This document shows, piece after piece, positions 17,355 to 26,711 of a stretch of 64,000 nt of DNA. Every line of letters begins with the position of its first letter. Positions within the stretch are counted from its first letter, which is position 1. Where the stretch lies: positions 186,001 to 250,000 of the forward strand of contig JAKOGP010000003.1 of assembly GCA_022239325.1 (NCBI GenBank). The letters are read 5' to 3'. The stretch is from Flavobacteriaceae bacterium LSUCC0859 (GTDB lineage: Bacteria > Bacteroidota > Bacteroidia > Flavobacteriales > Flavobacteriaceae). The notes under the pieces were generated by a model. The model did not search any database. It was not told the origin of the DNA and saw nothing but the letters and a program-made list of their open reading frames with translations. The position numbers and the translations under genes were made by a program.

Positions 17355-18416
17355 TTATTGTAATGTTTTTTGAAATAATAAGGCATCTGCCATAACCATT
17401 GCCGCCATAGCCTCTACAATTGGAACAGCTCGCGGAACCACACAGGGATCATGCCTTCCTTTGCCTTTGGTTTGCACTTTATTACCTGATTTATCTATAG
17501 TTTCATAAGGCTGTAAAATGGTAGCAACAGGTTTAAATGCCACCCTAAAATAGATGTCCATTCCGTTACTAATACCCCCTTGAATGCCCCCACTAAAATT
17601 TGTTTGGGTAGTTCCGTCCGTAAAATAAGAGTCATTGTGTTCGCTCCCCTTCATACGCACTCCCTTAAAACCACTTCCGTACTCAAAACCTTTAACCGCA
17701 TTTATGGAAAGCATGGCTTTACCAAGCTGGGCGTGAAGCTTATCAAAAACTGGTTCTCCAAGTCCTACGGGAACATTCTTAATGACACAGTCAATAACCC
17801 CTCCAATGGTGTCTCCCTGTTTTTTTATTTCTTTTATGTGTTGCTCCATCTGAGCTGCTATTTCAGGGTCTGGGCAACGTACATCATTAGAGGAAATCAA
17901 AGACAAATCCATGTCTTTGTAATTTTTATTAAGTTCAATGTCGCCCACCTGAGACACATAGGCTTGAATACTCATGGGTTTCAGAAATTGTTTGGCTATG
18001 GCTCCAGCAACAACCCTCGCAGCTGTTTCTCTAGCACTACTCCTACCTCCCCCTCTATAGTCTCTGTTACCATATTTTTTATCGTAAACATAATCTGCAT
18101 GGGAAGGTCTGTAAGAATCTTTAATATGAGAATAATCAGCAGACTTCTGATTGGTGTTAAAAATAGCAAAACCAATAGGTGTTCCTGTAGTTTTTCCTTC
18201 AAACACTCCAGAGAGTAATTGTACCTCGTCTGCCTCTTTTCGCTGGGTCACAATAGCAGATTGACCTGGTTTTCTCCTATCCAATTCTGCCTGAATATCA
18301 GATATATTTATTTCAACACCTGGAGGGCAACCATCTATTACACCGCCAATGGCAGTTCCGTGAGACTCACCAAAGCTACTAAGTTTATAAAGGGTTCCAA
18401 AGCTATTTCCTGCCAT
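17355..18416 (-). CDS. aroC: Chorismate synthase
   Basis: 353 residues. It converts 5-enolpyruvylshikimate 3-phosphate to chorismate with reduced FMN, the last common step to aromatic amino acids and folate. Conserved blocks include the start [25 protein letters not shown] around residue 48, [14 protein letters not shown] near 125 and [13 protein letters not shown] near the C-terminus; the FMN- and substrate-binding histidines and arginines are in these blocks. No other shikimate genes are close. It is the first gene of a three-gene minus-strand run. Confidence 0.97.
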   Translation of the reverse strand: MAGNSFGTLYKLSSFGESHGTAIGGVIDGCPPGVEINISDIQAELDRRKPGQSAIVTQRKEADEVQLLSGVFEGKTTGTPIGFAIFNTNQKSADYSHIKDSYRPSHADYVYDKKYGNRDYRGGGRSSARETAARVVAGAIAKQFLKPMSIQAYVSQVGDIELNKNYKDMDLSLISSNDVRCPDPEIAAQMEQHIKEIKKQGDTIGGVIDCVIKNVPVGLGEPVFDKLHAQLGKAMLSINAVKGFEYGSGFKGVRMKGSEHNDSYFTDGTTQTNFSGGIQGGISNGMDIYFRVAFKPVATILQPYETIDKSGNKVQTKGKGRHDPCVVPRAVPIVEAMAAMVMADALLFQKTLQ

Positions 18417-18596
18417 AATTCACATTAAAAAACCAAATATACTTTTAAATGGTAGCCTTTCAAAATTTAGTGTTTCAATAATTATTAACTACAAGAAAAT
18501 ATCACTTATTCATATTTAACTCCTTATTAAAAATAGGTTAACCTGATGTTTATACATCTATTCAATAAAATGTAGAAATTTAAAAAAACTTTTATA

Positions 18597-19433
18597 TTGA
18601 AAAAACGCCAATTAGACATCGTTGTAATTTCTGACGTGCATCTCGGAACCTATGGTTGTCATGCAGACGAATTACTATGCTATCTCAACAGCATAGCGCC
18701 AAAAAAACTCATACTTAATGGAGACATTGTAGATATTTGGCAATTTAGCAAAAGGTATTTCCCAAAATCACACCTCAAGATTATTAAAAAACTAATCAGT
18801 ATGGCCTCTAAGGGTACAGAGGTAATTTATATTACAGGGAATCACGATGAACTTTTGAGAAGATTCTCAGAAACGCATATGGGCAATTTTTCCATTGTAG
18901 ACAAACTCGTGCTAGATTTAAACGGGCATAAAGCTTGGTTTTTTCATGGAGATGTTTTTGATCTTTCCATCCAAAATGCCAAATGGTTAGCAAAATTAGG
19001 AGGCTATGGCTATGATCTTCTCATCCTATTAAATAGGTGGATCAATTGGGGATTGATTAAAATGGGAAGGGAAAAATACTCTTTGTCAAAAAAAATTAAA
19101 AATTCAGTAAAAGGAGCTGTGAAATATATTGCAGATTTTGAAAGTACTGCAGCTACATTAGCCATAGAACAAGGATATGATTTTGTAATATGCGGCCACA
19201 TTCACCAATACAAAAAAGAAATTGTTGAAAAACAAAACGGCAGGGTCACTTATCTAAATTCTGGCGATTGGGTAGAGAATTTGACAGCCCTTGAATATAA
19301 CTTCAAGAGGTGGAAGGTATATAAATATCAGTCTGATAAATTACATCCATTTTTTTCCACAGAAACTGACGAAGATTTTGACACTGAAATAATTCCATTC
19401 ATACCACAAATATTAAAGGAGGGCCTCCTTTAA
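18597..19433 (+). CDS. LpxH-like UDP-2,3-diacylglucosamine diphosphatase family phosphoesterase
   Basis: 278 residues from a TTG at 18597; the sequence is conserved from the first residues (MKKRQLDIVVISDVH) and no ATG precedes it. Calcineurin-like metal sites are complete: Asp13/His15 (SDVH), Asp43 (NGDIVD), GNHD at 81-84, HGD at 117-119 and GHIH at 200-203. The family hydrolyses UDP-diacylglucosamine to lipid X in lipid A synthesis; this longer Bacteroidota form could also act on other lipid or nucleotide phosphoesters. Its last codons, LKEGLL, and the stop lie in a palindrome shared with the convergent gene, overlapping it by 21 bp. Confidence 0.82.
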   Translation: MKKRQLDIVVISDVHLGTYGCHADELLCYLNSIAPKKLILNGDIVDIWQFSKRYFPKSHLKIIKKLISMASKGTEVIYITGNHDELLRRFSETHMGNFSIVDKLVLDLNGHKAWFFHGDVFDLSIQNAKWLAKLGGYGYDLLILLNRWINWGLIKMGREKYSLSKKIKNSVKGAVKYIADFESTAATLAIEQGYDFVICGHIHQYKKEIVEKQNGRVTYLNSGDWVENLTALEYNFKRWKVYKYQSDKLHPFFSTETDEDFDTEIIPFIPQILKEGLL

Positions 19434-19436
19434 TAT
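19410..19436. terminator. 27-nt perfect palindrome at the overlapping ends of two convergent genes
   Basis: Arms ATATTAAAGGAGG (19410-19422) and its exact complement (19424-19436) surround one G. The plus-strand stop (19431-19433) and the minus-strand stop (19413-19415) occupy mirror positions, so both proteins end LKE-x-LL. A transcript from either side can form the hairpin with a 9-10 bp stem, the 3' half ending in CUUUAAUAU. A bidirectional terminator is the simplest reading, although no long U-run follows. Confidence 0.6.
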
Positions 19437-22334
19437 GGTCACAGGGTGCTTGGCATCTCTTTGCGTACCGTCTTTAATTTGATGTCTACAAGAAGTGCCA
19501 TTGGCTACAATAACAGTTTCTTCATCAGATTTTCTAATAGCCGGAAACAAAGTGAGCTCTCCCACCTTCATGCTCAAGCTGTAGTGTTCTTTTTCATAAC
19601 CAAAAGAGCCCGCCATACCACAACAACCAGAAGGAATAAGTCTTACCTGATAATGTTTAGGAAGGTTTAGCACGTCAAAGCTTACTTTCTGATTAGAAAG
19701 CGATTTCTGATGGCAGTGCACATGCACCTTAATATTTTTTGGTTCCTGAGTAAAAAGATCAGGGCCAATCTCCCCATTTTCAATGGCTAAGGATAAAAAC
19801 TCTTCCACCAAATAAGAAGATTTTGATAGTTTGTTTACCACAGGTTGGCCCGGAAGCAATCTGGCATATTCATCTCTAAAGCTTAAAATACCGGAGGGTT
19901 CCAGCCCCAATATGGGCAGATTTTGATCTAAAAAAGGAGCTAGGGCTTTTATATTTTCAGAAGCTACACTTTTAGCTTGTTTTAAAAATCCTTTAGATAT
20001 AAAGGTACGCCCACTTTCTCCAAGCCACAAAGAAACCTCATATCCCAGTGCCAAAAGCAGGTCTATGGCGTCCTTCCCAATAGAGACATCCATATAACGT
20101 GTAAACTCGTCAATAAATAGAATTACATGCGCTCTAGTGGGCTTGTGCTTTTGCTTTTTCTTTAATAAGTAGCCTTCAAAATCAAAGGAGTGAACCTCAG
20201 GTAAAGAACGCTCTATAGCCACACCACTTACATATTTAATAGTTTGAGACAACACAGGAGTTTTATAAGCTAGGTTAGCTAAACCAGACAGCTTAGAAGC
20301 CCACTTGTTCACTCGGGTATTATAGGCAAACAATTTGGCTCTGATTGGGTACCCATTAGCCTCCTGGTATTGATATAAAAACTCTGTTTTAAAGCTTGCA
20401 ACGTCTACATTACTTGGGCATTCACTACTACAGGCTTTACAACTCAAACAAAGATCAAACACAGATTTCAGGTCTGGATTGTTAAAGGCATTGGCCTTGG
20501 CCTGAGGTGAATTTGGTGTGGTCAAAAACTCTCTCAGTGCGTTGGCTCGCCCTCTAGTGGTGTCTTTTTCATCTTTGGTCACGTGATAGCTCGGACACAT
20601 CCCTCCAGCAGACAAATGCGTTTTTCTACAGTCCCCACTTCCATTGCAAGACTCTGCAGCTTTTAGAAGTCCTTCTTTATCTGAAAAATCTAAAAGTGTT
20701 TTAATCTCTGGTTCCTCCCTCTCTACTTCATATCTAAAAGAAGTATCCATGGGATATGCCGCTACAATTTTACCAGGATTAAAAATACCTTTAGGGTCAA
20801 AAAGTCTCTTAATTTTTTCTAAAATGGCGTAGTTTTTCTCACCAATGAGCATGGGAATAAATTCTGCTCTCACAATACCATCCCCGTGTTCCCCACTAAA
20901 AGATCCTTTGTATTTTTTAGTTAAATGCGCTACCGCAGTAGTGATATCTCTAAATAAGCCCACATCGGAAGCTTTTTTTAAATTCAGAATGGGTCTGAGG
21001 TGAATCTCACCTGCCCCTGCATGGGCGTAATACACTGCTTGCTGGTCATAAGACTTCATAATCTCAGTAAACTCCCCAATAAATGGAGCCAAATCTTCCA
21101 ATGCTACAGCAGTGTCTTCAATACAAGCCACAGCCTTCTTATCCCCTACCATATTTCCAAGTAAGCCCAAACCAGCTTTTCTGAGAGCCAGAGCTTTTCC
21201 AATATCTTCTCCTTGTAAAACCGGATGCGCGTAACTTAGGCCAGATTTTTCAATCTCATTATTCAAAGCCAATAAACCAGACTGTAGTTCCTCATCAGTA
21301 TGGGCTCTAACTTCCAACATCAATAGAGCGGCTGGATCTCCTTGAACAAATTTTCTGTTTTCCGATTGCTCCCTATTGTTTTTGGTACAGTCTAGAATAA
21401 TCTTATCCATCATCTCACAGGTGTATAGGTTACACCTCATAAGCCCTGCCACATCTGAAAGACAATCAGACAAACTTTTGTAATGGGTTACCACCATAGC
21501 CGCCTTAGCAGGTGGAATTTCATCTAATTGAAGGGTTATTTCCGTGGTAAAAGCTAAGGTACCCTCGCTCCCACTGAGTAAATCACTCATTCTAAACACA
21601 GGGTCTGAACCTTCAAAAACTTCAGAATTTATCAAAAGATCTACAGCGTAGCCTGTATTTCTCCTATGAATTTTAGGCTTTGGAAATTCAGATTGAATGT
21701 CTGCCTGCACCTCTTTAGGACTTAGTAATTCGTAAATCCCTTTGTATATTTGGCCTTCGGCCGATGCACTATTTGCTTTTATTTTAAATTCCTCTGCACT
21801 TAACGGCTCAAATAAAGCCATGGATCCATCCCAAAGCACCGTTTCTAACGAAACTATTTTTTCTCTAGTAACACCGTATTGAATAGAGGTAGTACCTGAA
21901 GAGTTGTTTCCAACCATACCCCCTATCATGCACCTGTTAGCTGTAGAGGTGTTTGGACCAAAAAAAAGTCCATGAGGAGCTAAAAAGGCATTGAGCTCAT
22001 CTCTAATCACTCCGGGTTGTACCTTTACTTGTTTCTTTTTAAGATCAAGATGAAGAATCTCTGTAAAGTGTTTAGAAACGTCTACAACAAGACCATCCCC
22101 CACACATTGGCCCGCTAAGGAGGTGCCTGCCGTTCTTGGAATAAGCCCTATCCCCTCTTGAGAAGCAAACTTTACAATAGTTTGTATATCTGTCTTACTC
22201 TTTGGAAAAACTACACCCATAGGAGTTTTTCTATACACAGAAGCATCTGTAGCATAGAGGGCTTTAGAGAGAGAGTCATATTTAATGTCTCCTTTAATTT
22301 TTCCAGAAAGATCTTGAAGTAGTGTGGTGCTCAA
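19413..22334 (-). CDS. FAD-linked oxidase/Fe-S oxidoreductase fusion (D-lactate dehydrogenase-like)
   Basis: About 973 residues from the TTG at 22334 (MSTTLLQDL); the frame stays open to a TTG at 22409, giving 998, and no ATG is available, so the start is uncertain. Order: FAD_binding_4 domain (about 30-240, with PRTAGTSLAGQCVGDG), FAD-oxidase C-terminal domain (250-540, ending SGEHGDGI), two cysteine clusters for 4Fe-4S centres (about 600-690, CNGSGDC and CLSCKACSSECP), and a cysteine-rich C-terminal domain with SGCCGMAGSFG. It should oxidise D-lactate, glycolate or another 2-hydroxy acid and pass electrons to the membrane quinone pool. Usually these parts sit on two or three genes. It overlaps the LpxH-like gene at its 3' end. 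Confidence 0.87.
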   Translation of the reverse strand: MSTTLLQDLSGKIKGDIKYDSLSKALYATDASVYRKTPMGVVFPKSKTDIQTIVKFASQEGIGLIPRTAGTSLAGQCVGDGLVVDVSKHFTEILHLDLKKKQVKVQPGVIRDELNAFLAPHGLFFGPNTSTANRCMIGGMVGNNSSGTTSIQYGVTREKIVSLETVLWDGSMALFEPLSAEEFKIKANSASAEGQIYKGIYELLSPKEVQADIQSEFPKPKIHRRNTGYAVDLLINSEVFEGSDPVFRMSDLLSGSEGTLAFTTEITLQLDEIPPAKAAMVVTHYKSLSDCLSDVAGLMRCNLYTCEMMDKIILDCTKNNREQSENRKFVQGDPAALLMLEVRAHTDEELQSGLLALNNEIEKSGLSYAHPVLQGEDIGKALALRKAGLGLLGNMVGDKKAVACIEDTAVALEDLAPFIGEFTEIMKSYDQQAVYYAHAGAGEIHLRPILNLKKASDVGLFRDITTAVAHLTKKYKGSFSGEHGDGIVRAEFIPMLIGEKNYAILEKIKRLFDPKGIFNPGKIVAAYPMDTSFRYEVEREEPEIKTLLDFSDKEGLLKAAESCNGSGDCRKTHLSAGGMCPSYHVTKDEKDTTRGRANALREFLTTPNSPQAKANAFNNPDLKSVFDLCLSCKACSSECPSNVDVASFKTEFLYQYQEANGYPIRAKLFAYNTRVNKWASKLSGLANLAYKTPVLSQTIKYVSGVAIERSLPEVHSFDFEGYLLKKKQKHKPTRAHVILFIDEFTRYMDVSIGKDAIDLLLALGYEVSLWLGESGRTFISKGFLKQAKSVASENIKALAPFLDQNLPILGLEPSGILSFRDEYARLLPGQPVVNKLSKSSYLVEEFLSLAIENGEIGPDLFTQEPKNIKVHVHCHQKSLSNQKVSFDVLNLPKHYQVRLIPSGCCGMAGSFGYEKEHYSLSMKVGELTLFPAIRKSDEETVIVANGTSCRHQIKDGTQRDAKHPVTILKEALL

Positions 22335-22467
22335 AGAAATATTTTTAGCTAAAATAAAGCTTTTTGATCTCAATAAATAACCAATAAGACAAAATGAAAC
22401 AAAGTTCAATTAAAATTGTGAATTTATAAAAAACGACCCCGTGATTTTAATATCTATGAGAGATGAC

Positions 22468-22475
22468 TATCTTTG
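22468..22475 (+). promoter_or_regulatory. -7 promoter box of the thioredoxin lipoprotein gene
   Basis: TATCTTTG, a perfect TAnnTTTG, ends 17 nt before the ATG at 22493 and lies just after another in-frame ATG at 22463. The upstream ATG is therefore not likely to be transcribed. Confidence 0.65.
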
Positions 22476-22492
22476 AAATTCAATTTATTCCT

Positions 22493-23602
22493 ATGAAATA
22501 TTTAATACAAGCGCTTTTCTCTATTCTATACCTAAGTCTTACTTCATGTGCAGACACCAACGCATACAAATTATCTATAAATGTCACAGACATTCCTGAC
22601 CAATCCAAAGTCTATTTGAGATATATAGATGGAACTAATAATCCAATCACTATAGACTCTACCACTACCCTAAATGGAGAAGCCCAATTGGAAGGCATTC
22701 AGGCTAGCCCTGCCATGCATTATGTGTTTGTAGAAAATGCCCCCGGAAATATACCAGTGATCGTCACTCCTGGAACTATTGAAATACGCGCACAAAAGGA
22801 CAGCCTGCAATTTGCCAAATTAACAGGAACAGATCAAAACAAATGGTTCTCGGAGTTTTTAAAAACATCTCAGGGCTTTTCACAAAGGGCGAATGGCATT
22901 TCAGAAGATCTTCAGAATGCAAGAGCCAATGGAAAAGAAGCATTTATTAACTCCTTACGAGAAGAATACACAGAACTACAACAAGAAGCGGCACAATATG
23001 AAATAGAGTTTGTTACAGCACATCCGTCCTCACTCATAAGTGTCTTGCTACTGGAGCGAATGTTTTTGTCTAAATCAGTAGATGAAGCCACATTAAAACC
23101 ACTTATAGAAGCCTTAACGGAAGATATTAAATCTTCAGAGGCTGGTGTAAAACTTATGACCGCATGGAAAGCCAATTTAGTGACCGCTATAGGTAGCCAA
23201 GCCCAAGAATTTAAAGGGCCAAATCCAGAAGGAAGAGAAATCAGTCTCTCTGAAATAAAAGGGAAAGTGACCATTATAGACTTTTGGGCAGCTTGGTGTA
23301 AACCCTGCAGAGCAGAAAATCCAAATGTGGTTTCTGTTTACAATGAATTCCATGAGAAGGGTTTAGAAATTATAAGTATATCATTAGATAAAAACAAAGA
23401 AGATTGGTTAGCCGCGATAGCAGCAGATCAGATGGATTGGCATCATATTTCTACTTTGCAGTATTTTGATGACCCTATTGCAAAGCTTTATAACATCAAT
23501 GCCATTCCCGCTACACTTATTCTGGATGAGAATGGCACGATTGTAGCAAAGGATTTAAGGGGTCCAGCCCTAAAAGCTCAAATTTCTAAAATGCTCCCCT
23601 AA
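22493..23602 (+). CDS. DUF4369/thioredoxin-like (TlpA/AhpC-TSA) lipoprotein
   Basis: 369 residues starting MKYLIQALFSILYLSLTSC, a lipoprotein signal with lipobox LTSC. An N-terminal DUF4369-type beta domain (about 25-120) and a helical linker are followed by a thioredoxin fold (about 230-369) with the redox-active WCKPC at about residues 268-272 and the cis-proline in NAIPATLIL. It is expected to reduce or shuffle disulphides on the periplasmic side, for example in cytochrome c maturation or envelope protein folding. The start at 22493 fits both the signal peptide and the promoter box. It converges on the rhomboid gene with a 5-bp gap. Confidence 0.88.
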   Translation: MKYLIQALFSILYLSLTSCADTNAYKLSINVTDIPDQSKVYLRYIDGTNNPITIDSTTTLNGEAQLEGIQASPAMHYVFVENAPGNIPVIVTPGTIEIRAQKDSLQFAKLTGTDQNKWFSEFLKTSQGFSQRANGISEDLQNARANGKEAFINSLREEYTELQQEAAQYEIEFVTAHPSSLISVLLLERMFLSKSVDEATLKPLIEALTEDIKSSEAGVKLMTAWKANLVTAIGSQAQEFKGPNPEGREISLSEIKGKVTIIDFWAAWCKPCRAENPNVVSVYNEFHEKGLEIISISLDKNKEDWLAAIAADQMDWHHISTLQYFDDPIAKLYNINAIPATLILDENGTIVAKDLRGPALKAQISKMLP

Positions 23603-23607
23603 CTACA

Positions 23608-24255
23608 CTAAACCTTCTTATTTTTTATTAAAATCCCCATGAGGAATAAAGGTGCTAAGAGACACATACTTGCTATGGGGTTTAAGCTCACCCTTTCTGG
23701 TGCTAGCACAATAGCTATAATAAGACCACCAATAGCACCACCAAAATGAGCAGAGTGCCCAATATTACTGGATCTCTTTTTCATACCGTAGATAGTGTAC
23801 AACATATATCCAAGTCCCACAAGGTAGGCCGGTAGTGGAATGGGAATAAAAAAGAATCCCAAACGCATGTCTGGAACCAGATAAATAGCGGCATACAGTA
23901 CACCAGTTACTGCACCACTTGCCCCTACTGCACTGTAATAAGGCTCTTTTTTATGCACAAAAAGACCAAAATAACCTCCCGCTAATAAACTGACAAAGTA
24001 CACCCATAGCAAAGCAGTAGAGCCTAAGCTGTATATCACTACTTCAGAGAAAAAATAAAAAGTAAAAAGATTAAAAATTAAATGGTTTAGATCTACGTGT
24101 AAAAAAGCAGAGGTGAAAAGCCTTTTGTAATCTCCGCGCTGTATAGAAGTAATTTGAAATTTATAGCGATCAAAAAAAGAAGGGTCTTGAAATCCCTTGT
24201 AGGAAACCAATCCGTTAGCAATCATAATGCCTAGGGTGAGTGGGTGTATGTCCAT
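23608..24255 (-). CDS. Rhomboid-family intramembrane serine protease
   Basis: 215 residues from ATG 24255; the longer frame begins with TTG at 24306 and reaches back towards the neighbour's promoter, so it is less likely. About six membrane segments are visible. Catalytic Ser113 is in GASGAVTG and catalytic His170 in HSAHFGGAIGG; the L1-loop/helix 2 pattern HVDLNHLIFNLFT is also present. All active-site residues are there, so it should cut membrane proteins within the bilayer. Its substrate is unknown, and no obvious substrate gene adjoins. Confidence 0.9.
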   Translation of the reverse strand: MDIHPLTLGIMIANGLVSYKGFQDPSFFDRYKFQITSIQRGDYKRLFTSAFLHVDLNHLIFNLFTFYFFSEVVIYSLGSTALLWVYFVSLLAGGYFGLFVHKKEPYYSAVGASGAVTGVLYAAIYLVPDMRLGFFFIPIPLPAYLVGLGYMLYTIYGMKKRSSNIGHSAHFGGAIGGLIIAIVLAPERVSLNPIASMCLLAPLFLMGILIKNKKV

Positions 24256-24321
24256 ATATAAATCAAAAATAGAATATAAAGGTACAGATGTGGTTAGAAT
24301 AAACAAGACTTAATTATTAAC

Positions 24322-24329
24322 TACCTTTG
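24322..24329 (+). promoter_or_regulatory. -7 promoter box of the LpxL-like gene
   Basis: TACCTTTG is a perfect TAnnTTTG, ending 17 nt before the ATG at 24347. Confidence 0.6.
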
Positions 24330-24346
24330 CTTTTTAAATACGAATC

Positions 24347-25231
24347 ATGCAACTGCTCATTTTTATTGTTTTGTATCCACAACTTTGGATTATCTCCTTA
24401 CTGCCCAGGCCTATTTTTTACTTTCTCTCAGATATGTTTTTTGTAAAACTCTATTATTTCATAGGATATAGAAAAAAGGTGGTGTATGAGAATTTAAAAT
24501 TGTGTTTCCCAAAAGCTACGGATGCCTGGATAAAACAGACCAGAAAAGCCTTTTATAGGCATCTATGTGATTTATTTATGGAAATGATTCTCACTATGAA
24601 TTTAAGTAAATCTGGAGTAAAAAGAAGATATCAATTACAGAATTTAGAGGACTTACAAAACATACTCAAGGACAAGTCTGTTTTATTGGTTTGTAGTCAT
24701 TATGCCAATTGGGAGTGGAATGTAAGTATTAATAATTATATTGAAGAGGCAGGATATGCGGTGTATCAAAAAATTGGGAACCCCTATTTTGATCGTTGGA
24801 TAAAAAGACTCAGAAATAGGTGGAACACAACACCCATCACTCAGGCAGAAACAATTAAAACGGTGATTGAAAATGAAAAGAATGGGCTTAGAGCGGTCTA
24901 TGGCATGGTAGCAGACCAATCTCCCCCTATGTCTAAAGCCAAGGATTGGGCTCCTTTTATGAATATAGAGGTACCTGTCTACACTGGAGCAGAAACCTTA
25001 GCGAGAAAGTTAGACCTGGCTGTTGTTTTCTTAAAAGTGAGCAAGGTAAAACGCGGCGTATTTCACGCCCGTTTTATACCCATCACTAGTGGGGGAAAAC
25101 AAACCCAGGTAGGAGAAATTACAAGAAGTTTTTTGGACTTAGCAGAGCAGCAAATTAGGGAGCAACCTGCCCATTATCTTTGGACGCATAAGAGGTGGAA
25201 ACACCGCGGTAAAAAATTAAATAAAGAGTAA
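24347..25231 (+). CDS. LpxL/HtrB-like lysophospholipid acyltransferase
   Basis: 294 residues. An N-terminal membrane anchor (1-40) precedes an acyltransferase domain with the HX4E catalytic pair His118/Glu123 (SHYANWEW) and the second family block around VADQSP (near residue 190) and WTHKRWK at the C-terminus. The HX4E rather than HX4D form is that of the late lipid A acyltransferases (LpxL, LpxM). It probably adds a secondary acyl chain to lipid A; aminolipid acylation in Bacteroidota is an alternative. It converges on glmM with a 4-bp gap. Confidence 0.85.
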   Translation: MQLLIFIVLYPQLWIISLLPRPIFYFLSDMFFVKLYYFIGYRKKVVYENLKLCFPKATDAWIKQTRKAFYRHLCDLFMEMILTMNLSKSGVKRRYQLQNLEDLQNILKDKSVLLVCSHYANWEWNVSINNYIEEAGYAVYQKIGNPYFDRWIKRLRNRWNTTPITQAETIKTVIENEKNGLRAVYGMVADQSPPMSKAKDWAPFMNIEVPVYTGAETLARKLDLAVVFLKVSKVKRGVFHARFIPITSGGKQTQVGEITRSFLDLAEQQIREQPAHYLWTHKRWKHRGKKLNKE

Positions 25232-25235
25232 AGTA

Positions 25236-26615
25236 CTAGCTTAAGCCGGTGATTTCTGCCATAAAGGCATCGGCCACGGAAGTGGCCAAATCATAAGAGG
25301 TAGCCTCAGTGTAAATTCTGATTATAGGTTCTGTATTTGATTTTCTAAGGTGCACCCAATGGTCTTTAAAATCAATTTTAACACCGTCCACAGTCTCTAC
25401 CTTTTCGTGACTGTATCTGCTAGCCATGGTCTGCAATATAGCGTCTACATCAATATCTGCTGTGAGGCTAATTTTATCTTTTCTCATGAAATACGAGGGA
25501 TAAGAAGCTCTGAGTTCTGAAGCCTTTTGTTTTTTCTCTACTAAGTGCATGAGAAATAGTGCAACCCCAACCAAGGCGTCTCTTCCGTAATGACTTTCAG
25601 GATAGATAATCCCTCCATTGCCCTCACCACCAATCACAGCCTGAGTGTCTTTCATTTTTTGAACTACGTTTACTTCTCCTACTGCTGCTGCTGCATATTT
25701 TTGTCCGTGTTTGGCAGTCACATCTGCTAGGGCTCTTGTAGAAGATAAATTGGACACGGTACTTCCTGATGTTTTGGAAAGCACATAGTCTGCACAGGCC
25801 ACTAGGGTATATTCTTCTCCAAACATGCTCCCGTCTTCACAAATAAATGCCAAGCGGTCTACATCTGGGTCTACAACTATACCCAAATGAGCCCTAGTTT
25901 CTGTCACCTTTTGCTTGAGCTCTGTAAGATGCTCTTCTAGTGGCTCTGGATTGTGGGGAAAATGTCCGGTAGGTTCACAAAAAAGAGAAATAACCTTCAC
26001 CCCTAAGGCTTCCAAAAGGGCAGGAATGTATATGCCTCCTGAAGAGTTTACGCCGTCTACTACAACGGTGAGCTGGGCCTGTTTTATTTTATCTGGGTCT
26101 ACCAGGGATAGTTTGAGCACTTCTTTTATGTGAATATCTAGATAGGATGTATTAGGAATATGTATGCCTAACTGATCTACCTCAGAAAAATCAAAATCAC
26201 TTTTTTCCGCTAAAGCCAATACCCTTTGGCCTACCTCATTAGATATAAATTCTCCCTTTTCATTTAATAGTTTTAAAGCATTCCATTGTTTTGGATTGTG
26301 ACTGGCAGTTAATATAATTCCTCCCTGCGCTTTCTCTAGGGGAACTGCTATGGCTACTGTTGGTGTGGTAGACAAATCTAAATCTATGACACTCACCCCC
26401 ATTCCAATGAGCGTAGCATTTACCAAAGATTGCACCATAGGACCAGAAATTCTGGCATCTCTTCCTACAACGAGTTTAGGGGCATTGGGGTGTGCCTGTT
26501 TTATAATACTAGCATAGGCTGCTGTAAATTTAACAATATCTAAGGGGGTTAAATTGTCGGATACCTTGCCTCCTATGGTACCTCTAATACCTGAAATGGA
26601 TTTTATGAGTGTCAT
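25236..26615 (-). CDS. glmM: Phosphoglucosamine mutase
   Basis: 459 residues of the alpha-D-phosphohexomutase superfamily. The opening SISGIRGTIGG, the phosphoserine loop TASHNP (Ser105), the Mg2+ loop DPDVDRLA (around residue 240) and the sugar-binding GEGNGG (near 330) are intact, as is the phosphate-binding end RKSNTEPIIRIY. It interconverts glucosamine 6- and 1-phosphate on the way to UDP-GlcNAc for peptidoglycan and lipid A. The GI-type start and NTEP end favour glmM over phosphomannomutase, but Bacteroidota members may act on several sugars. Confidence 0.88.
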   Translation of the reverse strand: MTLIKSISGIRGTIGGKVSDNLTPLDIVKFTAAYASIIKQAHPNAPKLVVGRDARISGPMVQSLVNATLIGMGVSVIDLDLSTTPTVAIAVPLEKAQGGIILTASHNPKQWNALKLLNEKGEFISNEVGQRVLALAEKSDFDFSEVDQLGIHIPNTSYLDIHIKEVLKLSLVDPDKIKQAQLTVVVDGVNSSGGIYIPALLEALGVKVISLFCEPTGHFPHNPEPLEEHLTELKQKVTETRAHLGIVVDPDVDRLAFICEDGSMFGEEYTLVACADYVLSKTSGSTVSNLSSTRALADVTAKHGQKYAAAAVGEVNVVQKMKDTQAVIGGEGNGGIIYPESHYGRDALVGVALFLMHLVEKKQKASELRASYPSYFMRKDKISLTADIDVDAILQTMASRYSHEKVETVDGVKIDFKDHWVHLRKSNTEPIIRIYTEATSYDLATSVADAFMAEITGLS

Positions 26616-26632
26616 ATTTACGTCTTATAAGA

Positions 26633-26640
26633 CAAATATA
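26633..26640 (-). promoter_or_regulatory. -7 promoter box of glmM
   Basis: The minus strand reads TATATTTG, perfect TAnnTTTG, ending 17 nt before the glmM ATG at 26615. On the plus strand TATTTTCG (26675-26682), seven of eight, may serve the divergent acpH. Confidence 0.6.
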
Positions 26641-26711
26641 ATGGCTCTACAGGGGTTTTACACTATTCAATTTGTATTTTCGTTTTTATTAAGCTTTCAA
26701 ATCATTAGCCC

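Noticed and set aside
17580-18218. 212-codon open frame antisense to aroC
   Set aside because: Cys- and Ser/Thr-rich shadow translation lying wholly inside aroC, with no family resemblance or promoter of its own.
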